Part shown: positions 25,543 through 36,690 of the stretch, piece by piece
How the letters are laid out: every line of letters begins with the position of its first letter
Numbering within the stretch: the first letter of the stretch is position 1
Source of the DNA: Sipunculus nudus
Taxonomy: Eukaryota; Annelida; Sipuncula; Golfingiida; Sipunculidae
DNA length: 64,000 bases
Direction of reading: 5' to 3'
Assembly: GCA_026874595.1 (NCBI GenBank)
Contig: CM049320.1
Coordinates: 39,060,714 to 39,124,713, forward strand
Made by a program: the position numbers and the translations under genes
Notes under the pieces: model-generated
What the model was told of the DNA's origin: nothing
The model's input: only the letters and a program-made list of their open reading frames with translations
Databases searched by the model: none

Positions 25543-26290
25543 CAAGGGACCCTTGGGTCACGGCACTCAGCTGATTTTTTGTAAAATTTAAGCAAATGTA
25601 GAATATGCTTAATCCTTGTGATCTTGACCTTTGCCCTTGTGACACAAAAATTAAAAGTGTTCATTCTTTATTGGTGGGTCATATTTAAGTCAAGTTGGAA
25701 ACCACTAGGTCAACCCAAACTTGAGTTTTCACCTGGAAACCAATTTGTGGACAGATGGCAGCTGTGACCCCTAATTAATGAGGCTCTTCCCCTATTGGCA
25801 GGTCAGCTACATGCAAAGGATGGAAGGTTTGAGCTGAAAAGTTAGGCTAAAATACATCCACAACCTTTTTAAATAAATGGGTCCTGTGACCTTGACCTTT
25901 GATTTGATGAACCTAAAATCTATAGGATCCTAGCTTTTGTAGTGGGCCATATATATGTCAAGTTTGAAATCAATATGTCAATTCATACTGGAGTTATCAT
26001 CTGGAAAAACAAATTTGTGGATGGATGGGCAGACAGACAGACCAGGTGATTACTATAGGGCACCCACTTATGATCAATTAACAAATTTGTTTATGAAAAT
26101 GACGGTCAAGGTCACCAGTTTTCAAATCATCCAATATACTGTTTCAAACAATTCAAATATCAAATTCATGAAAAAATAGTGAGTGATTCAAAGCATAAAA
26201 AAAATTACTGAGTGGTTCAAAAGTTATTGAATTCACAAGAAATGACACAGCCAACAATTACGATGACTGCAGATGATTCCACAATGGAAA
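25543..26290 (+). mobile_element. Two-unit element with 'caagggaccc' head
   Basis: Starts caagggacccttgggtcacg with 'gcactcagctga'. Two ~260-bp units follow, each with 'ttgacctttg', 'atgtcaagtt' and 'aatttgtgga'. A 'gatgggcagacagacagacc' tract then leads into a ggtcaaggtcaccag unit like those at 13688 and 13960. The true 3' end is unclear, somewhere between 26075 and 26290. Confidence 0.58.
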
Positions 26291-28640
26291 GTAAGTTACA
26301 ATTAGGTCATGTGTAAAATGCCTGTTTTGTAATCTTTCATTTGAATTTGTATGATAGCTACTCATACAAATTAAGATATTACTTGTCCGCCAGTTGATTG
26401 GCATACTGTACTGTTCTGCTGATGAAAAAAAAATTCTTCATTTAATTTTTATAAATATTATCACAAAAACACAGGTGGACCTAGCAGAGTATAATTACTG
26501 AATACCTGCACTACCCTCGTCTTAATAGTATGTATCTTAATTACATGCAGATATTTTATGTTCACAAATCACCATCTGTTACTCTTTCTTACAGTATTCA
26601 GAGTAATCAGGGGATAGAGTGAGTAGACCAGCTGGGGCACCTGACACTTTTTGTTTCCAAAAGTCATGAATGAATTCAATCCACAGTCAGGTTTTTAACC
26701 TCTTCTCATGTTTAACTATCAATCGACAAAAATTTCCCCAAAGAAATCATTTGTTTTCAGGCTTTCAACCCAGTGCCACTAATTTTAATTTCTGCTTCAA
26801 TTTAAAGGAGTGAACAAAATTGGTATTTTATTGAGTGTATATGTGATTTAGGTTTTTTTTTTATATTAATTTTTTAAATTTTTGGTCAATCATGACAGGT
26901 TCTTCCCAGAATGCCCTCTAAGTTAATTACAAAGCCTGAACTTTCCAATCCCATGGTTATATATAAGCACTCATTTCTTTGATTCGACACAGGCAATTCA
27001 GACTCAAATTAATAGGGAAGGCTCCTCAACATGCATAAGATTCTGGGTATTCTAGGTTTAGCATGTGATATAGGGTAAAGTCATACAGAATTTAAACAAA
27101 TATTTATTAACAACAAGACCTGACAGCAAGCAGCTTCAATGCTCAGCCTCTGACATGTGTGTGCCTGTTTAAAATAATCGATGATCAGTCAAGTTAGTGC
27201 AAATGATTTGATGAATGATCCTGCATTACCATAACAGACTGCACAATTAAAGTTCTGCACATTTAGGCTTTCTGATAAGGAACTGTCTGCCTTCAAATAA
27301 TTCACTACAGAAAACAGTAGGAAATTTGGTGCTTTTAACATCAAAACTTACTTTACTTTATGTTGGGTAATAGTGGCTATAATATAATTATTACATATTT
27401 TAGCCAACATTTTGGTATATATATCCGTTAAGACAATGTACAGGGCTGTACAGATATAGTTGGAAATTTCATACTCCTTAACAACCAATTCTTTCCAATA
27501 ATCACAAAATAGAAGTCATCCGATTTTTAATGAGGATGGATCAGGAAATTAAAACGAATTCCAAAAGCTTTATAAATCCCAGGGTATGTTTTCCAGGACC
27601 AAAGATACACCCTTATACATGGAGCCAATCCTAACCATACTGTACTCATAACCACCTAACACAAATGTCTAATGCCCACCCATGTCTAAACATTGAATGT
27701 TTGCAGTGGCCCCTGATGTGAAAGCCCTGTACCATCCCTCGTTATACATAAATCACGCTGTTTCCTCCTTGTCTGGTAAGGTGGGGTAAGGCCACCAAGT
27801 CAGTCTTTATTTACGACTCAGTCCCTCTGGTGCGTTATGTTTACCAAGTTGGTCTTTAATTACCGTGTGGTCGTCCCGGTGCATTTTGTTTACATCTTTG
27901 GAGCTCCCTACAAGCTATCATTAGGATCAACAAAATTTTTGCAGCTGCCAGTTCTGCACTTATTGACCCCTCCTGCATTAGCCAGGGAAAAAACGCATAC
28001 TGCGGCGGAAGGATGTAGCTGAGTACTTGAAGTGATGGAGTTTGGAGCTGAAACTCTGAAGCCGGTCCTCATCGTTCCTCCATGGCAAAATGATGTAATC
28101 TTTATAGAACCTCAGAGGTTTGTTCTTATGTCTCATAGACAAGTGATGACTTCTGAATTATGGCTAACCATTTGCATATAAAATGTTAAATGTAGAGGAC
28201 TTAAGAAGAGCATGCAATTTTAACCATATGGATACCTTCCTCCTCATTCAATAGCCAGCGCCACCTATAGGAAGTGGACCTGTCCTCAAAATAATAATGC
28301 ACACTGCTCCCAAATGTGGAAGTCCAAAATCAAAGACAGAAACAGATTGTGTCAATGTTATAGTATCTCAAGGCTCATGAACCTTAATTGTGCTTAAACT
28401 TTCACTGACACAGCTCTCAGCTTTGGCAGGAAATATGAAGGCCCAAATGTAGTCCACATCATCTTTACCATGTTAGGTGTATCCCTTTTCACATTTAACA
28501 AATGACTTCAACCAACATCAGTGGGCCAATGTTTTATGTCCAATCGTATTTTTTTCATATATAATTTTTTTTTTATTCCGTGTAATACTTTGCTGCAGTT
28601 TCAAGTCTGATATTTCACTTTAAACTATCTTAATGAACTA
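26291..28640. other. No gene seen; small tandem duplication
   Basis: A two-copy 50-bp duplication lies at about 27794-27893 (ccaagtcagtctttattta, then ccaagttggtctttaatta). A CTCF-like site on the minus strand sits at 28257-28271. ORFs are short and unrecognised. Confidence 0.4.
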
Positions 28641-28644
28641 TCTT

Positions 28645-28877
28645 CCATCTAGCTTTTACTTGCCCTATATGAATTTTTACTTGCCGGGCCCTACAAATAT
28701 TATTGATTGTATCCAAGTACACAATGATCCTTTTTCAAGCCTTCACTTGGGTAAAGGTTTGTCTGACCCAGTTGCCCAATTGGGCAAGTAGGTGGTGACT
28801 TCTAGTTGTCCTTCCACTATTTTTCCGGAAATTTTACTTGCCCCGGGCAAGTGATTAACCAGTAATGTTGAGCCCTG
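28645..28877 (-). mobile_element. 'acttgccc' family element, truncated
   Basis: Right end gttgagccctg at 28867-28877. The interior holds 'gcttttacttgccctatatg', 'gggtaaaggtttgtctgacc' and 'ttgcccaattgggcaagtag', the family signature on the minus strand. The left terminal repeat is missing. Confidence 0.65.
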
Positions 28878-30179
28878 CAGGATATGAAATGAGAGGAAGC
28901 ATGGGCTGCTGCTCTGTCATGGTGCTGGAATTTTGCAGATGTACAAACTAAGCTAAGCTAGCAATTAAATAATGAAGCCTGTTGCTTCCAACAAAATATT
29001 TAAAAAAAAACCAACATTTATAGTGATAGATTCTCCACTGGTTGCTGTCCTCAGAGAACTTTTGTGTCACATCCCCTGCCCCTTCATCAAACTATGACAG
29101 GTTTGTTTCTCCTGGTTTCTGGAAATCATTAATGGGGGCTGCCATTTTGTGTGCATACTAAAATCGAGATGTCACAGGTCACATGTCGAACTATGGGTAT
29201 ACTGCTTATGTCATAAAAACCTCACCCATCAGAAATGCCCTTTACTGACCTTGAAATGTCAGGAACAACGCAAAATGTAAGTCTGAAACAGAGATTTTCC
29301 ATATTTTCCCAATTTGACACTATTTGGGATTTCATAAAGGTTCTATGCAGAACTATCTAACAGAATCTAAAAGGCCAATGCAAAACCTATCATCCTGAAC
29401 AAACCCGCTAATGTCCCTCCTGTAGACTCATCCCAACTCCTAGTGCAATAAATAGCAGTAAATATGCTCAGGCTGGATTTAATATTTCTAGCAAAGATAT
29501 ACATGTACCTTGTGTTCACTTTTAACTTAAACATAAGAAGGATACTTAGCAGTGGTGTGCCAAATAATCGTCTGATATAAGAAACACAGGGCACAAAACA
29601 GCGAACAGCATCAAAACTTAACCTAGTGCACCATATAAGTATCAACCTCCCAACCATTACCTAGACTTTTCTGCGTGATGTACAATTTAGATAATTATTT
29701 TAAGTCATTATTTTAAGTATCTATCTATGCAGCACATTTCATGGTTATATAGATGCAGGATTCGAATTTCATTTTTGGAAATGACAAGAAATTTGACAGG
29801 CAGCTTTCATTTTTTTCATTTGTTTGCATTATTTTATTTGGAAAAAGTCTAAATAAGAAAAAAAAACATATCCCAGTATGTTTTATTCATCATTTTAACA
29901 AACAAATAGTCACCAGGTGACCCCGAGTCAACTTTGGCCAGTCTTCAAAACTATCGTGACAACGGTGGGTGAAATGGAGACACGGACGGGGTTGGGAAAT
30001 GGGAATTTTTTTACCAGGTCATAATTTAATAGCAGGCCTAATTTGGATGATGATGGACCTGATAATAGATATATTAATGGTGTTCCCAGTATTTATTTAT
30101 ATACTATATATGTTAAACACGAGGTAGGCAGGTTTTTACAACTGAATACAGCGTGGATATGATGTAGTTTCCCGCAAAA
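28878..30179. other. No gene seen
   Basis: Unassigned sequence; no repeat paired. Confidence 0.4.
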
Positions 30180-30420
30180 CTGTATTACCAATATCCTTAT
30201 ACAGCGGACCAATCGGATAATGCGTAACATAATGTAGACATGTAGCCCATGCTGCAGTAACGGCTATGCTTAGCTATGATTGGCTGATTACAGGCGGCCA
30301 TAAAAGATTATTTTTCTGATTGGCCGACTGGTAGCCATTTTTTATCTGAAATGTTCCTGGAATTTTCCCCGAGTAGATCCGAATTGTGGCTAGCTTAGCG
30401 CCACCGTGTGTCACTGCAAG
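30180..30420. promoter_or_regulatory. CCAAT-rich, promoter-like stretch
   Basis: Four CCAAT cores occur within 135 bp: plus strand at 30188-30192 and 30209-30213, minus strand at 30279-30283 and 30319-30323. Three sit in extended NF-Y-like contexts (gaccaatcgg, gattggctga, gattggccga). A TATA-like ataaaag lies at 30300-30306. CpG frequency is higher than in the surroundings. No open frame starts clearly downstream before the repeat at 30530, so this is only a candidate. Confidence 0.3.
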
Positions 30421-30529
30421 AGACTATCGGCTCATTTTCTGGTTTCCCAGGCCAGTTTCCTCGTAAACGGGGAACCAGTAACACTAAGATTTTTTAAAAT
30501 TAACTAGAATATCAGCAAAAGCTGACAAA

Positions 30530-31535
30530 AGCCCTCAGCCAAAAGAACAGTGTTTAGAGGTGGTAACAGTAACAAGTACTAAATATCTGTTCTCACATAG
30601 ATGTATATCTGTACATGTCTCAGTTATAAATTTAAAATGGAGAGGTATGTACCATGATTCATAACAATCCACCAAATGCTTCCTGAAAAATAAGCTTCTA
30701 AGTTTTATTCTATTATAAGCTCTTTGACCTTGAAAACTAGGTCAAGGTCACCCATCTTCGAACATGAACAAGATTTTTGTCTATATACATCTTCACCAAA
30801 GAAATAAAATTCCTATTGTGAATCCTTTAAGAGATATCCCACTCACAAGGCCAAAGTTGAAAAATCCAAGAAAAATTCAATAAAAAATCAGAAATTGTAG
30901 GTGGCGCCCCCAAACTTGTGCAGCAGTTACAGACTATCAGTCCCTATGATCATAGTAAGTATTGTGAAAATCCATCCAATGGTTCCTGAGAAATAAGCTT
31001 CTAAATGTTTTTTCTATAATCAGCTCTAAAATGTAGAAAAATAGGTCAAGGTCACCCATCTTCGAACTCGACCAAGATTTTGTCAATATACATCTTCACC
31101 GAAAAAATAAAATTCTTATGGTGAATCCTTTTTGAGATATCCCGCTCACAAGCCCAAAGTTGAAAAATCCGATAAAAATTCATTAAAAATCAGAAATTGT
31201 AGGTGGCGCCACCAAACTTGTATAGCAGGTACAGACTATCAGTCCCAATAATCATAGTAAGTATTGTGAAAATCCACCAAATGGTTCCTGAGTAATAAGC
31301 ATCTAAGTGTTTTTCTATAATCAGCTCTAAAATGTAGAAAAATAGGTCAAGGTCACCCATCTTCGAACTTGACCGAGATTTTGTCGATATACATCTTTAC
31401 CGAGGAAATAAAATTCTGACGATGAATCCTTTTCCAGATATCCCGCTCACAAGGTAAAAGTTAACGGGCGCCGGACGGACGGACGGACAGCTTGGGTGAC
31501 GACAATAGCCCATCAGCCTAAGGGCTGAGGGCTAA
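30530..31535 (+). mobile_element. Three-unit element with (GGAC)n and 3' hairpin
   Basis: agccctcagcc at 30530-30540 is perfectly inverted as ggctgagggct at 31523-31533. Between are three units of about 300 bp, with ggtcaaggtcaccc at about 30741, 31045 and 31346, and 'gtaggtggcg' in two. A CGGA tract at 31471-31490 precedes a hairpin with arms 31506-31517 (tagcccatcagc) and 31524-31534 (gctgagggcta), one bulge, ending CTAA. A small hairpin, tcagc-aaaa-gctga, lies just inside the left end. No coding capacity. Confidence 0.72.
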
Positions 31536-32489
31536 AAAGCATATAGAGTGGATGCTATTGTGTACAGACAAGAAGGACGGAGTGAGTAATTTTTTGACCG
31601 GCAGCAAGCTGCCGGTTAAGATCATGGCTGACAGCAGCAAGCCAATTTTAACCTGCATTTGCCGGTTGCCGGTCGTCAAATGCGAGGCCTGAGATGGTAC
31701 ATAAATTAATTTATTAATTATCAATCACCAGTCATATAATCATCGAATATGATTTTACAAACTATTCTTCCACTAATACTTAGTCAGCTTAAAGCAATTA
31801 AGCTTCAGTGTACATGGAATCCCTCATGACATCTGACATATTGCGAGTTTCTAATATAAGCAAATATATTATTATAGGGCATTATTTTGTTCAACTAGTC
31901 TTATTCTATCATGACAGAAGAGTAAAGTTACCAGGATTCAGTGCAATAAGGCCAGTTGTGGGGACGCAGGATGTCTGTAAGAGAGAAAATGCGGGGTTCG
32001 TAAACAAAGCACCTTACAGCTGTGTGCAGCTGTGTACCAACAGTACATTACAGTAATTATTCTCACCTTATTTCAATAACAAGTGTGGAAAAAAAATAAC
32101 ACTGGAACAAATGATCAACTTTCCTCAAAACATGTGACGAACTAAAAGAGTCGGATGACATATGTGTCCACATATAAAGTGAGAAAACACACAGACTTAA
32201 AGACTTCTGAAAAAGAAAGTTAAAGCTTGTGTTTGCCACCTATGTAGTGGAAAATAAACGATATAGGCCTATAAATTGTGAGTGGCTTTTGAATCAATTC
32301 AATTTAAAATCAATCTTCAATTCAATTCTCAACACAATTTTTACTTTTATTAATACATTTCAGGCAATGTCGCTTGTAGCTGAACAATGTTTATCACCAC
32401 AACTTTTTTTTTGTTGATAGTTTCAGACAATTACTTGTATCCTGGGAACACTTATAAGTGTCATTTAAATTTAGGAAACAGCCCTATTT
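31536..32489. other. No gene seen
   Basis: Unassigned AT-rich sequence. Confidence 0.4.
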
Positions 32490-32935
32490 ACTATTCAGAA
32501 AGTTTGTATTTGCAAGACAAAAAGAACACCTGGAAACTTGGTGGAATTTTTAAAGAAAATCTAAAAGAATATAAAATTTCATTTAATCTAGAAATCAGGA
32601 ATCTGACCAGAATATGAAAAAATATTAAAATTCTCATTATTTTGAAAAAGTATCTAGGAAAATATTTTGGAATACTAGAAACTCTTTGAAATCTGAAAAT
32701 TCATGGAAATCTAAAATTTTCCATTAAAGGCAAATTGAAATTTAGAAATTTTGAAAATCTTGTGCCATTTAAAAATCCTTGAAATCTTTTGGAATTTTGA
32801 AAATCCTGGAAATCTTGTTGAACTTGGAAATGTAGATATCTCCTGGAATTTTGTAAATACTAAAGGTCTTATAAACTTAATATATTCTGGAAATCTCTTT
32901 AGACAAATATTTATAGTCTCCATAGACCTGGAATC
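32490..32935 (+). repeat. Degenerate low-complexity array
   Basis: Irregular repetition of 'ggaattttgaaaatc' and 'tggaaatct' words, roughly 20-30 bp apart. The reverse complement of the same words fills 35480-35945. Confidence 0.6.
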
Positions 32936-33544
32936 TGGATAATGGAGGAAATGTCTACAGATTTATAAAACATTATTATCTTTAATGTGTATATTATTAA
33001 AAATACCTTGAATCTTGATAATCTCATTTAAATATCAATCATAATCATATGGAATAAGCAATAAAAATAATGAAATTAATAAATATTCTTACATGAGAAC
33101 ATGTATATATTTCATCAGCAAAGGAAACAAAACCACTGAAATTCTATACCGGGACAGCCCCTCTATCCCATAATAACAATCCCTCACCTATATTCTAAAG
33201 AGAACAATACCCTACCTGCCTTAAAATGTTACAGGGGAAAACAGATGTATGTCAGTGACTGCAGACTGTAAGAAAACAATCAAGTGACCTTGAGGTGATA
33301 ACTGTTGCCTTATCTGATGTGTGGAGCCAGACAGGCCGATAAACTAACTTGCCTCCCTACCTGACCTAAAAGGTCAAGGACAAGCTCCGTCAGTCTGGGG
33401 CTTCTGGGAACAAGGAAAAGTTTGTCTGCACTTAGAACATCCCTACATCTGAACCCTCTCTAAGATGGAGGTGGAAGGTTTACCTGCCAGTTACATTTCT
33501 TGGGCCCGCACTGGTTTAAGGGAGAAAAGGTCATACTGATTATT
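32936..33544. other. No gene seen
   Basis: Unassigned sequence; 33240-33500 is somewhat richer in GC but has no recognisable frame. Confidence 0.4.
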
Positions 33545-33590
33545 GTATCCGCCAAAACAGAGTTTTGCGGATACTATGTTTTCAGCTGCA

Positions 33591-33638
<48 letters not shown>
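33591..33638. repeat. (CGC)16 microsatellite
   Basis: Perfect trinucleotide repeat of 48 bp. Open frames crossing it encode poly-Pro or poly-Gly and are artefacts. Confidence 0.97.
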
Positions 33639-33803
33639 GTAGGTTTCCGGAGAACTCCTCCGTAACCGCTGGGCAGAATTTTACGAAACCCGGGATTATG
33701 TTCGGGTCACATGTGAACTGCTGCGCCCCGATTTTGTTTTGACCTCTGACCTTTCCTCTGCGCTCTGCGTCCGTTTGTGCGTCTGTTTCCACACATAAAA
33801 CCA

Positions 33804-35070
33804 CATATCTCGGGAACCGTTTGACGGATCAGGAAATTTTTTTTGCACAAATGTAGCCCTTAGAGAGCTTTATAACATACACAAAAAATGGTGGCGCCAC
33901 CTGCAACCATGTTTGCACAGTGTCCATCTGTTCGTCTGCCTTGGGTTAAAATCACTCATATCTCTGCAGTGACTTGACTAATTCACCTGAAATTTGGCAT
34001 GCGTATACATCCTGGATGGCTTTTCTGATTTTGTGACAGGTGGCGCCACCTACATTCACGTTTACGCTGCAGACATCCAAGCTCATATCTCGGGAACCGT
34101 TTGACCGATCAGGAAAATTTTTTTGCACAAATGTAGCCCTTGGAGAGCTTTATAACATACACAAAAAATGGTGGCGCCACCTGCAACCATGTTTGCACAG
34201 TGTCCATCTGTTTGTCTGCCTTGGGTTAAAATCACTCATATCTCTGCAGTGACTTGACTAATTCACCTGAAATTTGGCATGCGTATACATCCTGGATGGC
34301 TTTTCTGATTTTGTAACAGGTGGCGCCACCTACATTCACGTTTACGCTGCAGACATCCAAGCTCATATCTCGTGAACCGTTTGACCGATCGGGAAAATTT
34401 TTTTGCACAAATGTAGCCCTTGGAGAGCTTTATAACATACACAAAAAATGGTGGCGCCACCTGCAACCATGTTTGCACAGTGTCCATCTGTTCTTCTGCC
34501 TTGGGTTAAAATCACTCATATCTCTGCAGTGACTTGACTAATTCACCTGAAATTCGGCATGCGTATACATCCTGGATAGCTTTTCTGATTTTATGAAAGG
34601 TGGCGCCACCTACATTCACGTTTACGCTGCAGACATCCAAGCTCATATCTCGGGAACCGTTTGACCGATCAGGAAAATTTTTTTGCACAAATGTAGCCCT
34701 TGGAGAGCTTTATAACATACGCAAAACTGGTGGCGCCACCTGCAGCCATTTTTGCACAGCTCCTGTCTGTTTGTCTGCCATGGGATTAAATCACTCATAT
34801 CTCGGCAGTGGTTTGACATATCTGGCTAAAATTTTGCAGGTTTATACATCCCCGACAGCTCTCTTGATTTTATGACAGGTGGAGCCACCTGCATTCTAGT
34901 ATGCAGCAGACATCCAAGCTCATATCTTGGGAACCGTTTGACCGATTGGGCCAAAGTTTTGCATGTGTATAGTTCTCACATAGCCCTTTATCATACGCAA
35001 AACTGGTGCCGTCACCTGCAACCATTTTTGCTCAGCGTCCATCTGATCGTCTGCCACGGGCTAAAATCAC
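33804..35070. repeat. 280-bp higher-order tandem repeat built of two half-units
   Basis: Each 280-bp unit consists of two related halves, each starting 'catatctc' and ending at the perfect palindrome gtggcgccac. The palindrome occurs at 33891, 34040, 34171, 34320, 34451, 34600 and 34730, spaced 149, 131, 149, 131, 149 and 130. The last copies (after 34860) are degenerate. Three near-identical 70-90 codon frames repeat through it and are not genes. Confidence 0.93.
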
Positions 35071-35313
35071 TCATATACATGTAGTGGTTTGACTTATCTG
35101 CCTTAAATTTTGCATATGTATACAACTGGGACGGCTTTCTGGATTTTGTGGTAGGGGGGGCAACCTTCATACACAATTTGGCTGCAGACATCCATACTAA
35201 TATGCAACACTTCACTCTATTTCCCCTTGCCACTTAATCCATGCCTCACTTCACCCGTTCCACTCTGATTTAGGCGGATACACGTAGTCGCTTGTCGACT
35301 ACCCGTATTCTAG

Positions 35314-35479
35314 TTATCAGCTGAAGTTCGATCCTCAGTCCATTATGGGTAAAACAGTAATATTGAAGGGCAATATTATTTCCTAATGGTTCTCATCCTT
35401 AGCTTACAACGACCAAGGTGGCAGACAGGCTTTATAACATAAATATATTTATTCTATGTCTTTAAATACACAGGAATAT
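35314..35479. other. No feature recognised
   Basis: Short unassigned spacer. Confidence 0.4.
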
Positions 35480-35945
35480 CTAATTCTAGAAGACATCTAG
35501 TAGATTCTTAAATCCTGATTTCCATTTTTTTTTTTCATTTCAAGACTTGAAGGAAATTCCCATTTTTATATTTCCGTAAAATGCTAGGGTTCAATATTTC
35601 AGTCTTTTATACTTAACTTGAGACATCTAGCATATTTCTGACTTGATCCAAATTTCCACAATGTTCTCATTTCAAGATCTGAAGAAAATTACCTGGTTTC
35701 TCTAAAATTCCTAGAATTTTTTATGAATCAATATTCTGTATATCTAAATTCAATTCAAAATGTGTAAGACTGACTAAATTGCAGATTTCAGGGATTTCTC
35801 AATTCAAAGCTTCCTGGATTTTTTTCAATATTTCTAGGATTTTCATAATTCCAGGAAATTCAATATTTCTAGGATTTTTGTAATTCAAGGAATTTCATGG
35901 ATTTTCATAATCACAGATTTGTAGGAATTTAATAATTCCTAAGCC
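35480..35945 (-). repeat. Degenerate low-complexity array, inverted relative to 32490-32935
   Basis: Words such as 'atttctaggattttcataat' and 'ccaggaaattcaat' are reverse complements of those at 32490-32935. Confidence 0.6.
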
Positions 35946-36319
35946 TACAAATAAAACCACTTTGTTTAAAATTATTTGGTTTACAATTATTTTCATAATA
36001 CCTGGATTATAAGATATTAATAACTCCTTATCTTAATTAATAATACTACTTTCAATCCAAAAGTATATTTTTAGGTGGCCAATATATTGATTTTTTGGTT
36101 AATTCTAAGAATTCCATAAACATACAGAACGCTGAGATACAAATATAACTGACATTTATTCCAAGTGATTCCAAGATTTCTATAACAAGGTACACACACT
36201 AAACCTAGAATAGAAGCATTGTGTATTTCTTAATACACAAGATTAAATATGTTGTCTTTTCATTTACAAGTCTACAAACCAGATTCTTGGAGAAATACAG
36301 GTATTCTACATGAGCATCT

Positions 36320-36690
36320 GAGGACTAAATATAGGAATGTATAGAAATATTCAGCCAAAAATATATACGAAAAATATAGGATTTTTCACTCAGTTATTTA
36401 CCATGACTATCAGTTCTTGAAGCAGCATATTAATGTTTAAATGGTTTAGATATAGCTGTACTTGTATAACTGCTACTCTTAAATACACAGTTCCACTAAA
36501 AGAGTGGCACGTTTCATGACAGTAGGTCTACATAACAATAGATATTCAACCATAACAGTTATACTGAAAATATGAATGTACAGTGATAAAAATATAGAAG
36601 AATATAAGAGCTTAAATCCTGAATGCTGGAAAATATAGGAAATTACAGGAGACAATTTTTTTATAGGAAAATATACGAATATTATATAAG
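36320..36690. repeat. Low-complexity 'ataggaaa' patches
   Basis: Scattered 'aaaatatagga' and 'tataggaaaatata' words, similar to 5040-5118. Confidence 0.4.

Larger units (their letters stand above)
33545..35313 (+). mobile_element. Tandem-repeat element with hairpins at both ends (Pearl/Helitron-like)
   Basis: The left end is a 13-bp-stem hairpin, 33545-33558 with 33562-33574 (gtatccgcc...gcggatac), with one bulged C. A (CGC)16 microsatellite follows at 33591-33638. Then come ~280-bp tandem units whose phase mark 'catatctcgggaaccgtttg' recurs near 33804, 34084, 34364, 34644 and 34921. The right end repeats ggcggatac inverted at 35273-35281 and forms a hairpin (35278-35290 with 35296-35308, 11 of 13 paired), then CTAG at 35310-35313. 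Terminal repeats, microsatellite, tandem core and 3' stem-loop match the known layout of oyster Pearl and DINE/HINE-type non-autonomous Helitron-like elements. Family membership is inferred. Confidence 0.75.

Noticed and set aside
33500-33804. Open frames with a long poly-proline or poly-glycine stretch on opposite strands
   Set aside because: They arise from translating the (CGC)16 microsatellite and the flanking element, not from a gene.
34040-34875. Three nearly identical 70-90 codon plus-strand frames (starting MAPPTFTFTLQ), which look like a tandem gene family
   Set aside because: They follow the 280-bp DNA repeat exactly, have no support as proteins, and overlap equally long frames on the other strand.
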